Positions 1-8,590 of a DNA stretch of 64,000 nucleotides are shown here, in pieces; within the stretch, counting starts at the first letter, position 1, and each line of letters opens with the position of its first letter. The stretch comes from Streptomyces sp. B21-083. GTDB taxonomy: Bacteria > Actinomycetota > Actinomycetes > Streptomycetales > Streptomycetaceae. The stretch lies in the NCBI RefSeq assembly GCF_036898825.1, contig NZ_JARUND010000001.1, positions 3,410,001 through 3,474,000 on the forward strand, in the 5' to 3' direction. The notes under the pieces are model-generated. The model ran no database searches. It saw nothing but the letters and a program-made list of their open reading frames with translations, and was not told the origin of the DNA. Both the position numbers and the translations under genes were made by a program.

Positions 1-764
1 TCGGCGTCGAAGTACAGCAGGCCCTCGATGTCGATGAGCGCCGGTTCGCCGTCCGGGGTCACCAGGACGTGGTCCGGGCCGAGTTCGCCGTGGATGAGGG
101 ACAGCGGGCCGGTCCGGGGGCGGATTTCGGCTGCCAGGTGCCGTACCAGCGGGGCGGCTCGCGGCTGCCGTACGACGAGGTCGTCGAGGTCGTGCAGGGC
201 GCGGTCCGTGATGATCCGCTCGCACGAACTCCCGTGGGACACCCCGCCCTTGTCGACGAGGCCGACCTTGCCGAGACGGGGCCCGGTGGCGCTGTGCAGC
301 GCGCCGAGCAGGTCACCGAGGCGGTCCAGGACCTCGGCGCCGGTCTCCGGATCGCGTTCGAGGAGCACCTCCAGGTTGCCGCCGCCCGGGTGTCCCCGCA
401 CGTCCTCGACGACCGCCGCGTCCGCCGGGAGATGGGTGTGCGCGGGGTCGGCGTACAGGAGGCGCGGGGTGCGGACACCGACGGCCGCGAGGCGGTCGTG
501 GCACGCCGTGAACAGGTCGAGACCGGTGGCGTGGGCGAGGGGGTCGCGGTGGTCGATCGGACCGGCGTCCCACAGGTCCTCGTCCGGCGACCAGACGTAC
601 GCGATCACCGTCGTGCCGTCGTCGAGGGCGAGCCGGTAGACCCCCTTCTTGCTGCCACCGCGCACCCGGGTGACCCCGGTCAGGAGACGGTTTCGGCCGA
701 GGGCGGCGCGGGCGAGGGGGGTGAGGTCGGTGGCGGTGAGCTCTCTGCGGGTTGTGCCGCTCAT
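1..764 (-). CDS. Phosphotransferase (APH family), C-terminus beyond window
   Basis: This reads as an aminoglycoside-phosphotransferase-fold kinase of unknown substrate. The catalytic loop is HGELGPDHVLV followed by LIDIEG; the classic loop is HGDxxxxN, so Asp is Glu and the loop Asn is His here, a variant I recall in actinobacterial relatives. The ATG at 764 overlaps the stop of the upstream membrane-protein gene (ATGA), which suggests translational coupling. About 254 codons are visible and the end is cut by the window edge. The fold is fairly sure; the substrate is not. Confidence 0.75.
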   Translation of the reverse strand, partial: MSGTTRRELTATDLTPLARAALGRNRLLTGVTRVRGGSKKGVYRLALDDGTTVIAYVWSPDEDLWDAGPIDHRDPLAHATGLDLFTACHDRLAAVGVRTPRLLYADPAHTHLPADAAVVEDVRGHPGGGNLEVLLERDPETGAEVLDRLGDLLGALHSATGPRLGKVGLVDKGGVSHGSSCERIITDRALHDLDDLVVRQPRAAPLVRHLAAEIRPRTGPLSLIHGELGPDHVLVTPDGEPALIDIEGLLYFDA

Positions 765-1069
765 GCGTCGAGGCGGGGGCGCGCGGAACGCGACTGGAGG
801 TAGGCGCCCGCCGTCATCATCAGCACGCCGATGATTCCCATGGCCCCGTGGAGGACACGGGTGCCGCCGAACGCGTCCAATGCCCCCCACGACATGAGCA
901 GGAACATGCCCGTGCCGAAGGACATCGATCCGTAGCCCCACAGCTCGGGGCGCACAGTGCGGTACCGCAGCCATGGCAGCAGCCAGGCGGTCCTGACCGC
1001 AACCGCACCGATCACCACCAGGCCGGCCATCAGCAGCCCGGCCGTTCCCAGCAGATACGAGTCAAACAT
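761..1069 (-). CDS. Small integral membrane protein
   Basis: The 102-residue product has three or four hydrophobic helices, roughly residues 5-30, 45-65 and 70-95, and a basic C-terminal tail (RSRSARPR). It has no enzyme motif I recognise. Its stop overlaps the start of the phosphotransferase gene by the ATGA arrangement, so the two are probably one transcript. The function is unknown. Confidence 0.7.
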   Translation of the reverse strand: MFDSYLLGTAGLLMAGLVVIGAVAVRTAWLLPWLRYRTVRPELWGYGSMSFGTGMFLLMSWGALDAFGGTRVLHGAMGIIGVLMMTAGAYLQSRSARPRLDA

Positions 1070-1179
1070 CCCCCGCCCCCTTCGAACACGCCTACGGGGA
1101 CCCTACCCACTCCTCCTCTCCCGCCACCCCTGCCCCATCCCGGTCGCGGGACCGCGATCGCCCCCATACGCTCGCAAAT

Positions 1180-2784
1180 GTGACGCCCTCCCTTACCAGG
1201 GGCCGGCCGCGGCGAGCCGCCTCCCACATACCCGTGCGCGTGGCACACACCGCGCTCGGCGGGGTGATCGGTGTGCTGTGGCTGGTGCTGCCCGGAGCGA
1301 CAGCGGATCAGGAGGGCTACGAGGCCCCCGTGTCGGCGGTCGGCAGCGCGCCGGCCGTCTCCGCGTCCGCGACGGCCGTGTCCGATGCCCCGGCGGTCGC
1401 GGACGCGCGGGAGAAGACCTCCGCCGGTGATCTGGTCCTGCCGCTCGTGGTGGCGGGTGTGGCCGTCGCGGTGGCCGGGTACAGCTACGCCCGGCGCAGG
1501 CGCCGCAGCGGAACCCCTACGATTCCCTCCGCCCTGCCTCCTGTCGCGCGGCCCACGACCCCCGAGCTCGACCGGCAGGCCCGCAAGTCGCTGGTCGCCG
1601 CAGACGACTGTGTACGCACCAGCCGGGAGGAACTCGGCTTCGTGGAGGGGCTGTTCGGGAGCGAGGCCGTCGCGCCCTTCACGGAGGCCGTGCGCTGTGC
1701 CGAGGCCGAGCTGTCGGCCGCCTTCCAACTGCGCCAGGCGTACGACGACAGCCCGACGGACGCCTCCCGGGCCGGCCTCGACCAGATCGTCGCCCGCTGT
1801 GTGGACGCAGGTAGGCGACTGGACGCGGAGGCCGCCGGGTTCGACCAACTGCGCGCTCTGGAGCAGGACATGAGTGGTGCGCTCAGACACGCCGAGGTGC
1901 GCTTCCGGGAGCTGACCGGTCGGACGAGTGCGGCGGAGGCGACCCTCGCCGATCTCGGCGAGCGGTATGCGCCGAGCGCCTCGCTCCTCGTCTCCGGCCA
2001 GGTCGAACAGGCGAAGGACCGGCTGGTGTTCGCCACGACCGGGCTCAACCGGGCCCGTCAGTCCGCCGACCTGGCCGACCCGGACAGGGCTGTGCTGCAA
2101 CTGCGCGCCGCCGAGGGCGCGATCGCGCAGGCCGAGGTGTTCGTGGACGGCGTCGACCGCCTCGCGTCCGCGCTGGCCGCCGCCGCACAGGCTGTTCCGG
2201 AGGCGCTGGACGAGGCGGAGGCGGCCGTCGTGGAGGCACGGGAGCGGTTGGCCGAGGGTACGGCGGAGGGGGTGCCTGTCGGTGAGCTGGAGGGGCATGT
2301 CAGCCGCGCCCGGGCCACGCTGGCCGCCGTACGGGAAGAGGCCGCCGCCGGGCCCTACGACCCCCTGGAGGCCCTGCACCGGATCGCGGTGGTGTCCGCG
2401 CCCCTCGGGACGGTGCCCGGCGCTGTCCGGCTCGTCGCGCGCCGGGCCACCGAAGCGGCGGACGGTTTCGTGGGCACGCACCGGGGCGCGGTGGGCGCCG
2501 AGGCCCGGACCCGGCTGGCCGAGGCCCGACGGCTGCTGGACCAGGACCCGGCGGAGGGCGACGCCTTCGCCCGGCAGGCCCGGGAACTGGCCGAGCGGGA
2601 CGTCCGCGCGCACGGCAATCCGTACGGTGGGCGGCCCGAGCACACGAACGGGGTCGCCGGGGCGGTCCTCGGCGGGATCCTGCTCGGCGATCTGCCCGAC
2701 GCGGAGGCCGAGGCGCTGACCGGCGGCGCGCCGGGTTCGTTCGGCGGGCCCGCCACGCGTGCGCGGCGGGGTCTCGCTCCGTAA
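1180..2784 (+). CDS. Alanine-rich coiled-coil membrane protein
   Basis: The 534-residue product has a hydrophobic N-terminal segment around residues 20-40 that could be a signal sequence, a second clear membrane helix around residues 85-107 followed by a basic RRRRR stop-transfer patch, then about 400 residues of Ala/Glu/Arg-rich helix. The C-terminus (AVLGGILLGDLPDA, then a Gly/Ser/Arg tail) resembles the end of actinobacterial TPM-domain membrane proteins, but no TPM domain is visible. The listed start is GTG; a GTG near 1234 is an alternative. It could be a truncated or divergent TPM relative; the function is unknown. Confidence 0.65.
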   Translation: MTPSLTRGRPRRAASHIPVRVAHTALGGVIGVLWLVLPGATADQEGYEAPVSAVGSAPAVSASATAVSDAPAVADAREKTSAGDLVLPLVVAGVAVAVAGYSYARRRRRSGTPTIPSALPPVARPTTPELDRQARKSLVAADDCVRTSREELGFVEGLFGSEAVAPFTEAVRCAEAELSAAFQLRQAYDDSPTDASRAGLDQIVARCVDAGRRLDAEAAGFDQLRALEQDMSGALRHAEVRFRELTGRTSAAEATLADLGERYAPSASLLVSGQVEQAKDRLVFATTGLNRARQSADLADPDRAVLQLRAAEGAIAQAEVFVDGVDRLASALAAAAQAVPEALDEAEAAVVEARERLAEGTAEGVPVGELEGHVSRARATLAAVREEAAAGPYDPLEALHRIAVVSAPLGTVPGAVRLVARRATEAADGFVGTHRGAVGAEARTRLAEARRLLDQDPAEGDAFARQARELAERDVRAHGNPYGGRPEHTNGVAGAVLGGILLGDLPDAEAEALTGGAPGSFGGPATRARRGLAP

Positions 2785-2835
2785 GAACTCACCGTGAGTT
2801 CCATAAGGAGGCCGGGCGGAGACGGGCGTGCCCCG

Positions 2836-5574
2836 TCAGAACAGGCTCAGGAGTGCCTCCGCCGGGTCCGCGAGGACCGTTCCGCCGTCCGGCAGCGGGA
2901 GTTCGAACCACACCGTCTTGCCACGCGGAGTCCGGCGGGAGCCCCATGCCGTGCTGAGCAGGCCGACCAGCTGGAGGCCGCGTCCGCCCTCGTCGGTGTC
3001 GCGGGCTCGGCGGCGGCGCGGCTGGACGAGGCCGGCGTCCCACACCTCGCACACCAGCATGCGGTCGAGGAGGAGCCGGAGCCGGATCTCGCCCTCGCCG
3101 TAGCGCAGGGCGTTGGTGACCAGCTCGCTGACCAGCAACTCCGTGGTGTCGATGAGGGGTTCGAGGCCCCAGGCGGTGAGCTGGGTGCGGGTGTACTCGC
3201 GGGCGCGGCCCACGCTGCGCGGTTCGCGCGGCAGCGTCCAGTCGCCGACGGAATCGGCGGGCAGACCCTGGACACGGGCCATCAGCAGGGCGATGTCATC
3301 CTCGCCGTGGTGGGTGTCGAGGGTGCTGAGGACGTGGTCGCAGACGTCCTCCAGCTGCTGGGAGGGGTCACGGAGTGCGCCGACGAACGCCTGCAGTCCC
3401 TCGTCGAGGGGATGGTCGCGGGATTCGACCAGTCCATCCGTGTAGAGCGCCAACAGCGAGCCTTCGGGTAGTTCGACCTCCACCTCCTCGAAGGGCTCCC
3501 CGCCGACGCCGAGCGGCATGCCCGGCGGCACGTCGAGCATCAGCGCGTCCTCGCCCGGTTCGACGAGCACGGGCGGCAGATGGCCGGCGTTGGCGAAGGT
3601 GCACCTGCGGGTCACCGAGTCGTAGACCGCGTAGATGCAGGTCGCGAGGTACACCTCGGAGAGGTCGGCGTCGCGGGGCTGGCGGGCGGCGCGGGTGGCC
3701 TGCTGGACGCCGCCGGGCGTGCCGAGGCCGCGCGCGATCTCGTCCAACGCGGAGAGGACCTCCGCCGGTTCGAGGTCGAGGAGGGCCAGGGTGCGGACGG
3801 CGGTACGGAGTTCACCCATGGCGACGGCGGCGCGCAGCCCCCGTCCCATCACGTCGCCGACCACCAAGGCGGTGCGGTTGCCGGGGAGTTCGATGACGTC
3901 GAACCAGTCGCCGCCGACCTCGGTGGCCGCGTTGCCCGGCAGGTAGCGGCAGGCGATGTCGAGGCCGGAGGCCTCCGGGTCGCCGGGCGGCAGCAGGGAG
4001 CGCTGGAGGATCAGCGCCCGCTCGTGCTCACGCCGGTACAGCCGGGCGTTGTCGATGCTGACGGCGGTCCGCGCGGCCAACTCCCAGGCCAGCGCCCGGT
4101 CCCGCTCCCCGAACGGCTCGCTGCCCTTCGTGCGGGAGAACTGCGCGAGGCCCACCACGGTGTCGTGGGCGACCATCGGGACGGCCAGCGTGGACTGGAT
4201 GGCGCCGTTGTCCTCGGCGGGGACGAGCTGCGGGCGGGCCGTGCGCAGGGCGTCCGCGCAGGGCGAGTTGAACGGGAAGTGGTGTACGGCGCCCATGGAG
4301 ACCGGGTCTCCGCCGCCCGCGAAGGGCGCGTCGGAGACGGCGCTGGCGAAGGCGACGCGGCGCAGTTCGGCGCTGCCGTCGGCGAGCCCGGGCGGGGTCT
4401 CGTCGCCGGCCAGCAGCCCCTGGTAGAGGTCGACGGTCGCGAGGTCGCAGAAGCCGGGGACGACGACGTCGAGGAGTTCGCGCGCTGTCGTCTCCAGGTC
4501 CAGGGAGTTCCCGATGCGGGAACCGGCCTCGTTCAGAAGGGCGAGATTGCGCCGTGCGGCGGCGGCCTCGCGGGCGGCGGCGCGGCGGGCGGTGATGTCG
4601 AGACCCAGCCAGGCGACGCCGATGGGGCGGCCGGTGCCGCTGTGCACGCGGTACAGGTTGATCGACCAGTGCCGGCGCTCGTCGGAGCCGGGCACGAGGC
4701 CGGTGATGTGCATGTCCGTTATCGAGTCACCGGTCTCCAGGACCCGGCGGAGCGTCGCCGACACCCGCTCGGCCTCGGGAGAGATCAGGTAGTCGTACAC
4801 GCCGCGGCCCCGGTGGTCATCGACCGTGCCGCCGTAGATGGAGGCGAAGCGCTCGTTGGCGCGCCGGACCCGGAGATCGGTGTCGATCAGCAGGAAACCG
4901 AACGGCGATTGTCCGAAAATCGCCTGCGAGGCGGCAAGGTCGGTCTCGATCTGACGCAGCGTACGGACATCGACGACGATGCATACGGCGGCCTTCTCGC
5001 CCTCCTCCGTCCGCGTCGGCATCACATAGACCTCGGCGAGCCCCTCCCGCCGGCCCTCCTCGCCCAGCTCGGGCACGCGGACGCGGAACGGGACGACGCC
5101 GGTCCACTCCCGGCCGTCGAGGATCTCCGCCATCTTCCGCTGGCCGCGCTCCCGCAGATCGGGGTCGATGAAGGCTTCGATGGGGTCCATACCCACGGCT
5201 CGCGCGGCGGGGATGCCGAAGATCTTCTCGGCACGCAGGCTCCACTGGTCGACGAGACCGTCGGCGCCGATGGAGAACGACGCCACCTTGATGTAGTCGT
5301 AGATCGAGCCGGGTGGGCTGCTCTGCCACATGGGGTCACCTGTCACATCACGCGCGTGGTCCTGCGCGGTGTCACGTGTCGAATCGCGCACCGGATCGCC
5401 CATGGTGCCACGCGTGGTTTCACGTGTCTCATCGCGTATCGCGTCCCCGTCGGCGGGACCCCTGGCACCCGACGCACGGCGTGGCACACCGGCCGCGGCG
5501 TCACCCGTGGCCCTCGCACTCGCGCCGCCCGACGGGTCCTTGGACTCCGTGGCCTTCGCTGGTATCTCGCTCAC
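2836..5574 (-). CDS. PAS/GAF/SpoIIE (PP2C) phosphatase with HATPase domain
   Basis: This is a multidomain stress-type sensor phosphatase of about 912 residues. The order is a disordered Asp/Arg/Thr-rich N-terminus, PAS around 90-205, a second PAS around 215-335 (SPFGFLLIDTDLRVRRANERF), GAF around 350-510, a SpoIIE/PP2C domain around 540-750 (GGDWFDVIELPG, VVGDVMGRG, DDIALLMAR), and an HATPase_c_2 kinase domain to the end (LVSELVTNALRYG, DEGGRGLQLV). Such proteins dephosphorylate anti-anti-sigma factors and phosphorylate them through the kinase domain. I chose GTG at 5574 because GGAGGGG lies about 8 bases upstream; an upstream in-frame extension to 5805 looks non-coding. Confidence 0.88.
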   Translation of the reverse strand: MSEIPAKATESKDPSGGASARATGDAAAGVPRRASGARGPADGDAIRDETRETTRGTMGDPVRDSTRDTAQDHARDVTGDPMWQSSPPGSIYDYIKVASFSIGADGLVDQWSLRAEKIFGIPAARAVGMDPIEAFIDPDLRERGQRKMAEILDGREWTGVVPFRVRVPELGEEGRREGLAEVYVMPTRTEEGEKAAVCIVVDVRTLRQIETDLAASQAIFGQSPFGFLLIDTDLRVRRANERFASIYGGTVDDHRGRGVYDYLISPEAERVSATLRRVLETGDSITDMHITGLVPGSDERRHWSINLYRVHSGTGRPIGVAWLGLDITARRAAAREAAAARRNLALLNEAGSRIGNSLDLETTARELLDVVVPGFCDLATVDLYQGLLAGDETPPGLADGSAELRRVAFASAVSDAPFAGGGDPVSMGAVHHFPFNSPCADALRTARPQLVPAEDNGAIQSTLAVPMVAHDTVVGLAQFSRTKGSEPFGERDRALAWELAARTAVSIDNARLYRREHERALILQRSLLPPGDPEASGLDIACRYLPGNAATEVGGDWFDVIELPGNRTALVVGDVMGRGLRAAVAMGELRTAVRTLALLDLEPAEVLSALDEIARGLGTPGGVQQATRAARQPRDADLSEVYLATCIYAVYDSVTRRCTFANAGHLPPVLVEPGEDALMLDVPPGMPLGVGGEPFEEVEVELPEGSLLALYTDGLVESRDHPLDEGLQAFVGALRDPSQQLEDVCDHVLSTLDTHHGEDDIALLMARVQGLPADSVGDWTLPREPRSVGRAREYTRTQLTAWGLEPLIDTTELLVSELVTNALRYGEGEIRLRLLLDRMLVCEVWDAGLVQPRRRRARDTDEGGRGLQLVGLLSTAWGSRRTPRGKTVWFELPLPDGGTVLADPAEALLSLF

Positions 5575-5883
5575 GCGAACCGTCCCCTCCAGCTCACCGC
5601 GTCCGGCACCAGTCACCGGGGGCGGCTGCCCGCAGTATCCAGCACTACGGCGCCCCACAACACGGTGTTCACGATCACAGGACGATCCCGATGCTTTTCG
5701 GACCGGCCCGCGACAACACTCCCAGTCTTCTAACCAGGGGAACACCGGTCGAACCTCGATCCATGACAACTGCCAGTGGCCTGAACCACATGGTCGACAG
5801 AGCAAGGGCGGACGTACAGCCGCAGTTCACTCCGGCGCACGGTTCACGGTCGTCGTCACGCCGGGTTCCCGCCCGGCCGGATC

Positions 5884-6345
5884 TCATCCCGGCACGGGCA
5901 GTTCGAACCACACCGTCTTGCCCTCGTCGGCGGGGCGGGTGCCCCAGCGGCTGGACGAGTGGGCGACCAGCTGGAGCCCCCTGCCGCCCTCCTCGTCGGG
6001 GCGGGCCGTCCGCTCGCGGGGCGGGTCGGGCAGCGGGTCGGAGACCTCCACCAGCAGCGTGGCCGCGATCCCGGCGGGCCGCACCAGCCGTACCCCGATG
6101 GGCCCCGTGGCGTGCCTCAGCGAGTTGGTCACCAGCTCGCTGACCAGCAGCGCGGCGAGATCACCGAGGGATTCGAGCCCCCAGCCGCACAGTTGTCCGC
6201 GGACGACCGCGCGGGCTCCACGGACTGCGCCGGGCTCGGCGGGAAAGCTCCACTCGACACAGTCGCCTTCGGTGTCGATCACGCCGATCACTTCCCAGGC
6301 CACCCGACCCACACATGTCCGTTTTCGTGGGGTTAATGGGCACAT
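5884..6345 (-). CDS. Anti-sigma-factor-like ATP-binding protein (HATPase_c_2)
   Basis: This 153-residue protein is essentially a lone RsbW/SpoIIAB-type kinase domain. It shows the N-box LVSELVTNSLRHATG, an Asp-containing EVSDPLPDPP segment, the G-box DEEGGRGLQLV, and a final KTVWFELPVPG. The same last strand motif ends the SpoIIE proteins at 2836-5574 and 40986-43331. It lies just upstream of, and in the same direction as, the large sensor phosphatase, so the two may act in one partner-switching route. The start may lie a few codons inside the ATG at 6345. Confidence 0.85.
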   Translation of the reverse strand: MCPLTPRKRTCVGRVAWEVIGVIDTEGDCVEWSFPAEPGAVRGARAVVRGQLCGWGLESLGDLAALLVSELVTNSLRHATGPIGVRLVRPAGIAATLLVEVSDPLPDPPRERTARPDEEGGRGLQLVAHSSSRWGTRPADEGKTVWFELPVPG

Positions 6346-6524
6346 ACCCGGTATTGGACGCCGATTACCGCCCTAGAGGGCGCACTGTGGCACGAACGGC
6401 GTATGGGGCGCGCGCATCGGGCGCCCCACCGACCTCACGCGCCTCACACGGTTCACGAGCCCGCACATCAATCCGCACCGGGCCGCACATCGCCCCGCGT
6501 CGGCTCCGCATCGGCCCGCGGGCG

Positions 6525-7034
6525 TCACTCCATCCGGAGGGCCGCTTCCCGCACCGCCGGAACGTCCTGATCCAGCCAGTCCACGTCCCAGATCTCGGCC
6601 CGGGTCAGCCAGCGCAGTTCGTCGTGGTCCTGGAGGGGCTTCGGCTCGGCCGAGCCGGCCGGGAGCCGCGCGGTCCAGACACGCAGGACGTACGGCGCCC
6701 TCAGCGGCCACTCCCCCGGGATGCGCTCTACGGGTTCCGCGTCGACGCCCAGCTCCTCGCGCAACTCGCGCACGAGGGCGTCCTCCGGCACCTCACCCGG
6801 TTCGACCTTGCCGCCGGGCAGCTCCCAGCGGCCGGCCAGCTCGGGGGGCGCACTGCGGCGGGCGGCGAGGAGGAGTCCGTCGCGCAGCAGGGCGGCGCCC
6901 ACGACCACGACGTGCTCGACCACAGGCGCCGGCTCAGCCGCCGATTCCGTGGCTGATTCGGTGGCTGGTTCCGCCGCCGGCCCCGCACCCGGCTGCTCGG
7001 CTCGCGCCGTCGCCGGTTCCGTCCGTTCGGTCAT
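6525..7034 (-). CDS. NUDIX hydrolase, MutT-like
   Basis: The 169-residue product has a flexible Ala/Glu/Pro-rich N-terminus of about 38 residues, then a NUDIX fold. The NUDIX box is complete: GGKVEPGEVPEDALVRELRE followed by ELG matches GX5EX7REUXEEXGU. The short core and the LLLAARRS strand resemble 8-oxo-dGTP diphosphatases or CTP pyrophosphohydrolases of the MutT group, but substrate cannot be told from sequence. It lies 33 bases downstream of the small SPOR gene on the same strand. Confidence 0.85.
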   Translation of the reverse strand: MTERTEPATARAEQPGAGPAAEPATESATESAAEPAPVVEHVVVVGAALLRDGLLLAARRSAPPELAGRWELPGGKVEPGEVPEDALVRELREELGVDAEPVERIPGEWPLRAPYVLRVWTARLPAGSAEPKPLQDHDELRWLTRAEIWDVDWLDQDVPAVREAALRME

Positions 7035-7067
7035 GGGCCGGAGCCTACGGGAGCCGGATCGCCGGGT

Positions 7068-7241
7068 TCAGTTCTGCCCGATCCGCTCGACCCAGTAGAG
7101 CTGCTTGTTGCCGCGCTCGTCGAGGCTGTCGGCGATCTTCTGGGCTTCCGCACGGGTCGCGTACCGGCCCACGCGGTAGCGATTGCCGTTGTCGTCCTGC
7201 CGTATGACGAGCCAGGGAAGAGTGATCGTCCCGTCGCTCAT
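7068..7241 (-). CDS. Small SPOR-like domain protein
   Basis: This is a 57-residue protein starting MSDGTITLPWLVIRQDDNGN and ending LYWVERIGQN. The segment NRYRVGRYATRAEAQKIADSL is the typical SPOR repeat pattern (aromatic strand, glycine turn, residue-by-residue 'AEAQKIA' helix). SPOR domains bind denuded peptidoglycan, but this protein has no signal peptide or membrane segment, so the cell-wall role is uncertain. It precedes the NUDIX gene in the same direction. Confidence 0.72.
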   Translation of the reverse strand: MSDGTITLPWLVIRQDDNGNRYRVGRYATRAEAQKIADSLDERGNKQLYWVERIGQN

Positions 7242-7596
7242 GGCGCCCCTCCACTTCCCGCCCCCGGCTTGCGCCGCGCCCCACCCGCCAAGGAAACCGC
7301 AATCCGCATATGCCCGACCCTACGCCTAACCTTCACGCAGCGAATACGGCTTTTCACAAAGAGGTACGCCAACCGGCCAGGGGTGAGGGGCGCACAACGT
7401 CGAACGCGCCGCCGAAAGAGCACGGTGTGTCCGGTCAGCGGCACACCGCGCCCCTTGGGACGACCTGCGAGAACGGCCAGAATCCACCGGCCCGGTGGGC
7501 TGCGGTGGTCGGCGGGGCGGCGGTGGAGGGGGGAGCGCTCGGGAGATCAACCGCCCCCGGGTGTGGGCTACTTCACCAAGTCCGGGGGCGGCGGGG
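7242..7596. other. Intergenic, no convincing gene
   Basis: About 355 bases separate the SPOR gene start from the GntR regulator stop, both on the minus strand. Open frames here lack third-position bias and ribosome binding sites. The stretch 7310-7360 is relatively AT-rich and probably holds the promoter for the SPOR-NUDIX pair. I see no strong hairpin. Confidence 0.5.
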
Positions 7597-8349
7597 TCAC
7601 TTCACCGGCAGGTGGTACGCCACCTGGTAGCGGTCCGCGGGGATCACGACGTCGGCCGTCTCGACCGGGCGCCCCGAGGCGTAGTACGTGCGCTGCACGA
7701 CGATCACCACATGACCGGGGACACCGCCCAGAGCGTGGAGTTCCTCGGCGAGGCCGGGGCGGGCGCCGACCTCCTCCGTGACGTTGTCGACGATCACGTC
7801 GATGGCCGCCATGCGCTCGACGACACCCATCCCGCCGAGCGGGCCCTCCTCGGGGAGCATCACCGGCGTACGACCCGTGACGGCCAGGGGCTCCCAGGAG
7901 GTGGACAGCATCATCACCTCGCCGGCGTCCCGGAAGACGTACTTCGTGCACATCACGCGGTCGCCGGGCAGCAGGCTGAGTCGCTCGGCGATGGCGCCGC
8001 TCGCCGCGGCCTGCGCGCTGCTGGACTCCCAGGTACCGCGCGCCTCCGCGTCGGCCTGCTCCTGGCGGAACGGTGTGGCGCCGCCGTCCGGACGGAAGCC
8101 GGAGCGGGCGATCCGGCGCGGCACGAGCCGCTCTCGCACATAAGTGCCCGACCCGGAACGGCCCTCGACAAGGCCCTCGGCCATGAGCACCTTGCGTGCC
8201 TCCAGCGCGACCGTGTCCGAAACGCCGTACTCCTCCCGGATCCTGGCCTGGGAGGGGAGGCGGGTGTGCGGTGGGAGTGAACCGTCGACGATCTGCTTTC
8301 GTAGATCACCCGCGACACGCAGGTAGGCCGGCTGTTCACCGAATGTCAC
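7597..8349 (-). CDS. GntR-family (HutC/UTRA) transcriptional regulator
   Basis: The 250-residue product has an N-terminal winged helix (LRKQIVDGSLPPHTRLPSQA, recognition region YGVSDTVALEARKVLMAEGL, wing GRSGSGTYV) and a UTRA effector domain from about residue 90 (YVFRDAGEVMMLSTSWEP, ending in ADVVIPADRYQVAYHLPV). The start is GTG with GGGAGCGG upstream. No metabolic gene is coupled to it, so the effector is unknown; autoregulation is likely because a GT-N4-AC site lies just upstream. Confidence 0.88.
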   Translation of the reverse strand: MTFGEQPAYLRVAGDLRKQIVDGSLPPHTRLPSQARIREEYGVSDTVALEARKVLMAEGLVEGRSGSGTYVRERLVPRRIARSGFRPDGGATPFRQEQADAEARGTWESSSAQAAASGAIAERLSLLPGDRVMCTKYVFRDAGEVMMLSTSWEPLAVTGRTPVMLPEEGPLGGMGVVERMAAIDVIVDNVTEEVGARPGLAEELHALGGVPGHVVIVVQRTYYASGRPVETADVVIPADRYQVAYHLPVK

Positions 8350-8365
8350 GGGCCGCTCCCATCAG

Positions 8366-8379
8366 GCTGTACAGACAGC
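8366..8379. promoter_or_regulatory. Possible GntR operator (GCTGT-N4-ACAGC)
   Basis: The 14-bp inverted repeat GCTGTACAGACAGC lies 17 bases upstream of the GntR-family start. It fits the general GT-Nx-AC pattern of GntR operators, so autoregulation is a reasonable inference. The site is short and could occur by chance. Confidence 0.35.
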
Positions 8380-8590
8380 AACAGCGTGGCAACCATGGGT
8401 TGTGACATGCAAGCGAAGGCCAGAGAATCACTCGATGTGATGACGCGTCCCGCCGGATGACATCAAGCAGGCACGAGGCAGGCAGATACGCAGGTTAGGG
8501 CGCAGGCGCGCTCTTTCCCCGTTGCCGCTCTCGCCCTTCTCGCGGCTCTCGTCCTTCTCGCCGCGCTCGCCGCTCTCCCCTCTCTCGCCG

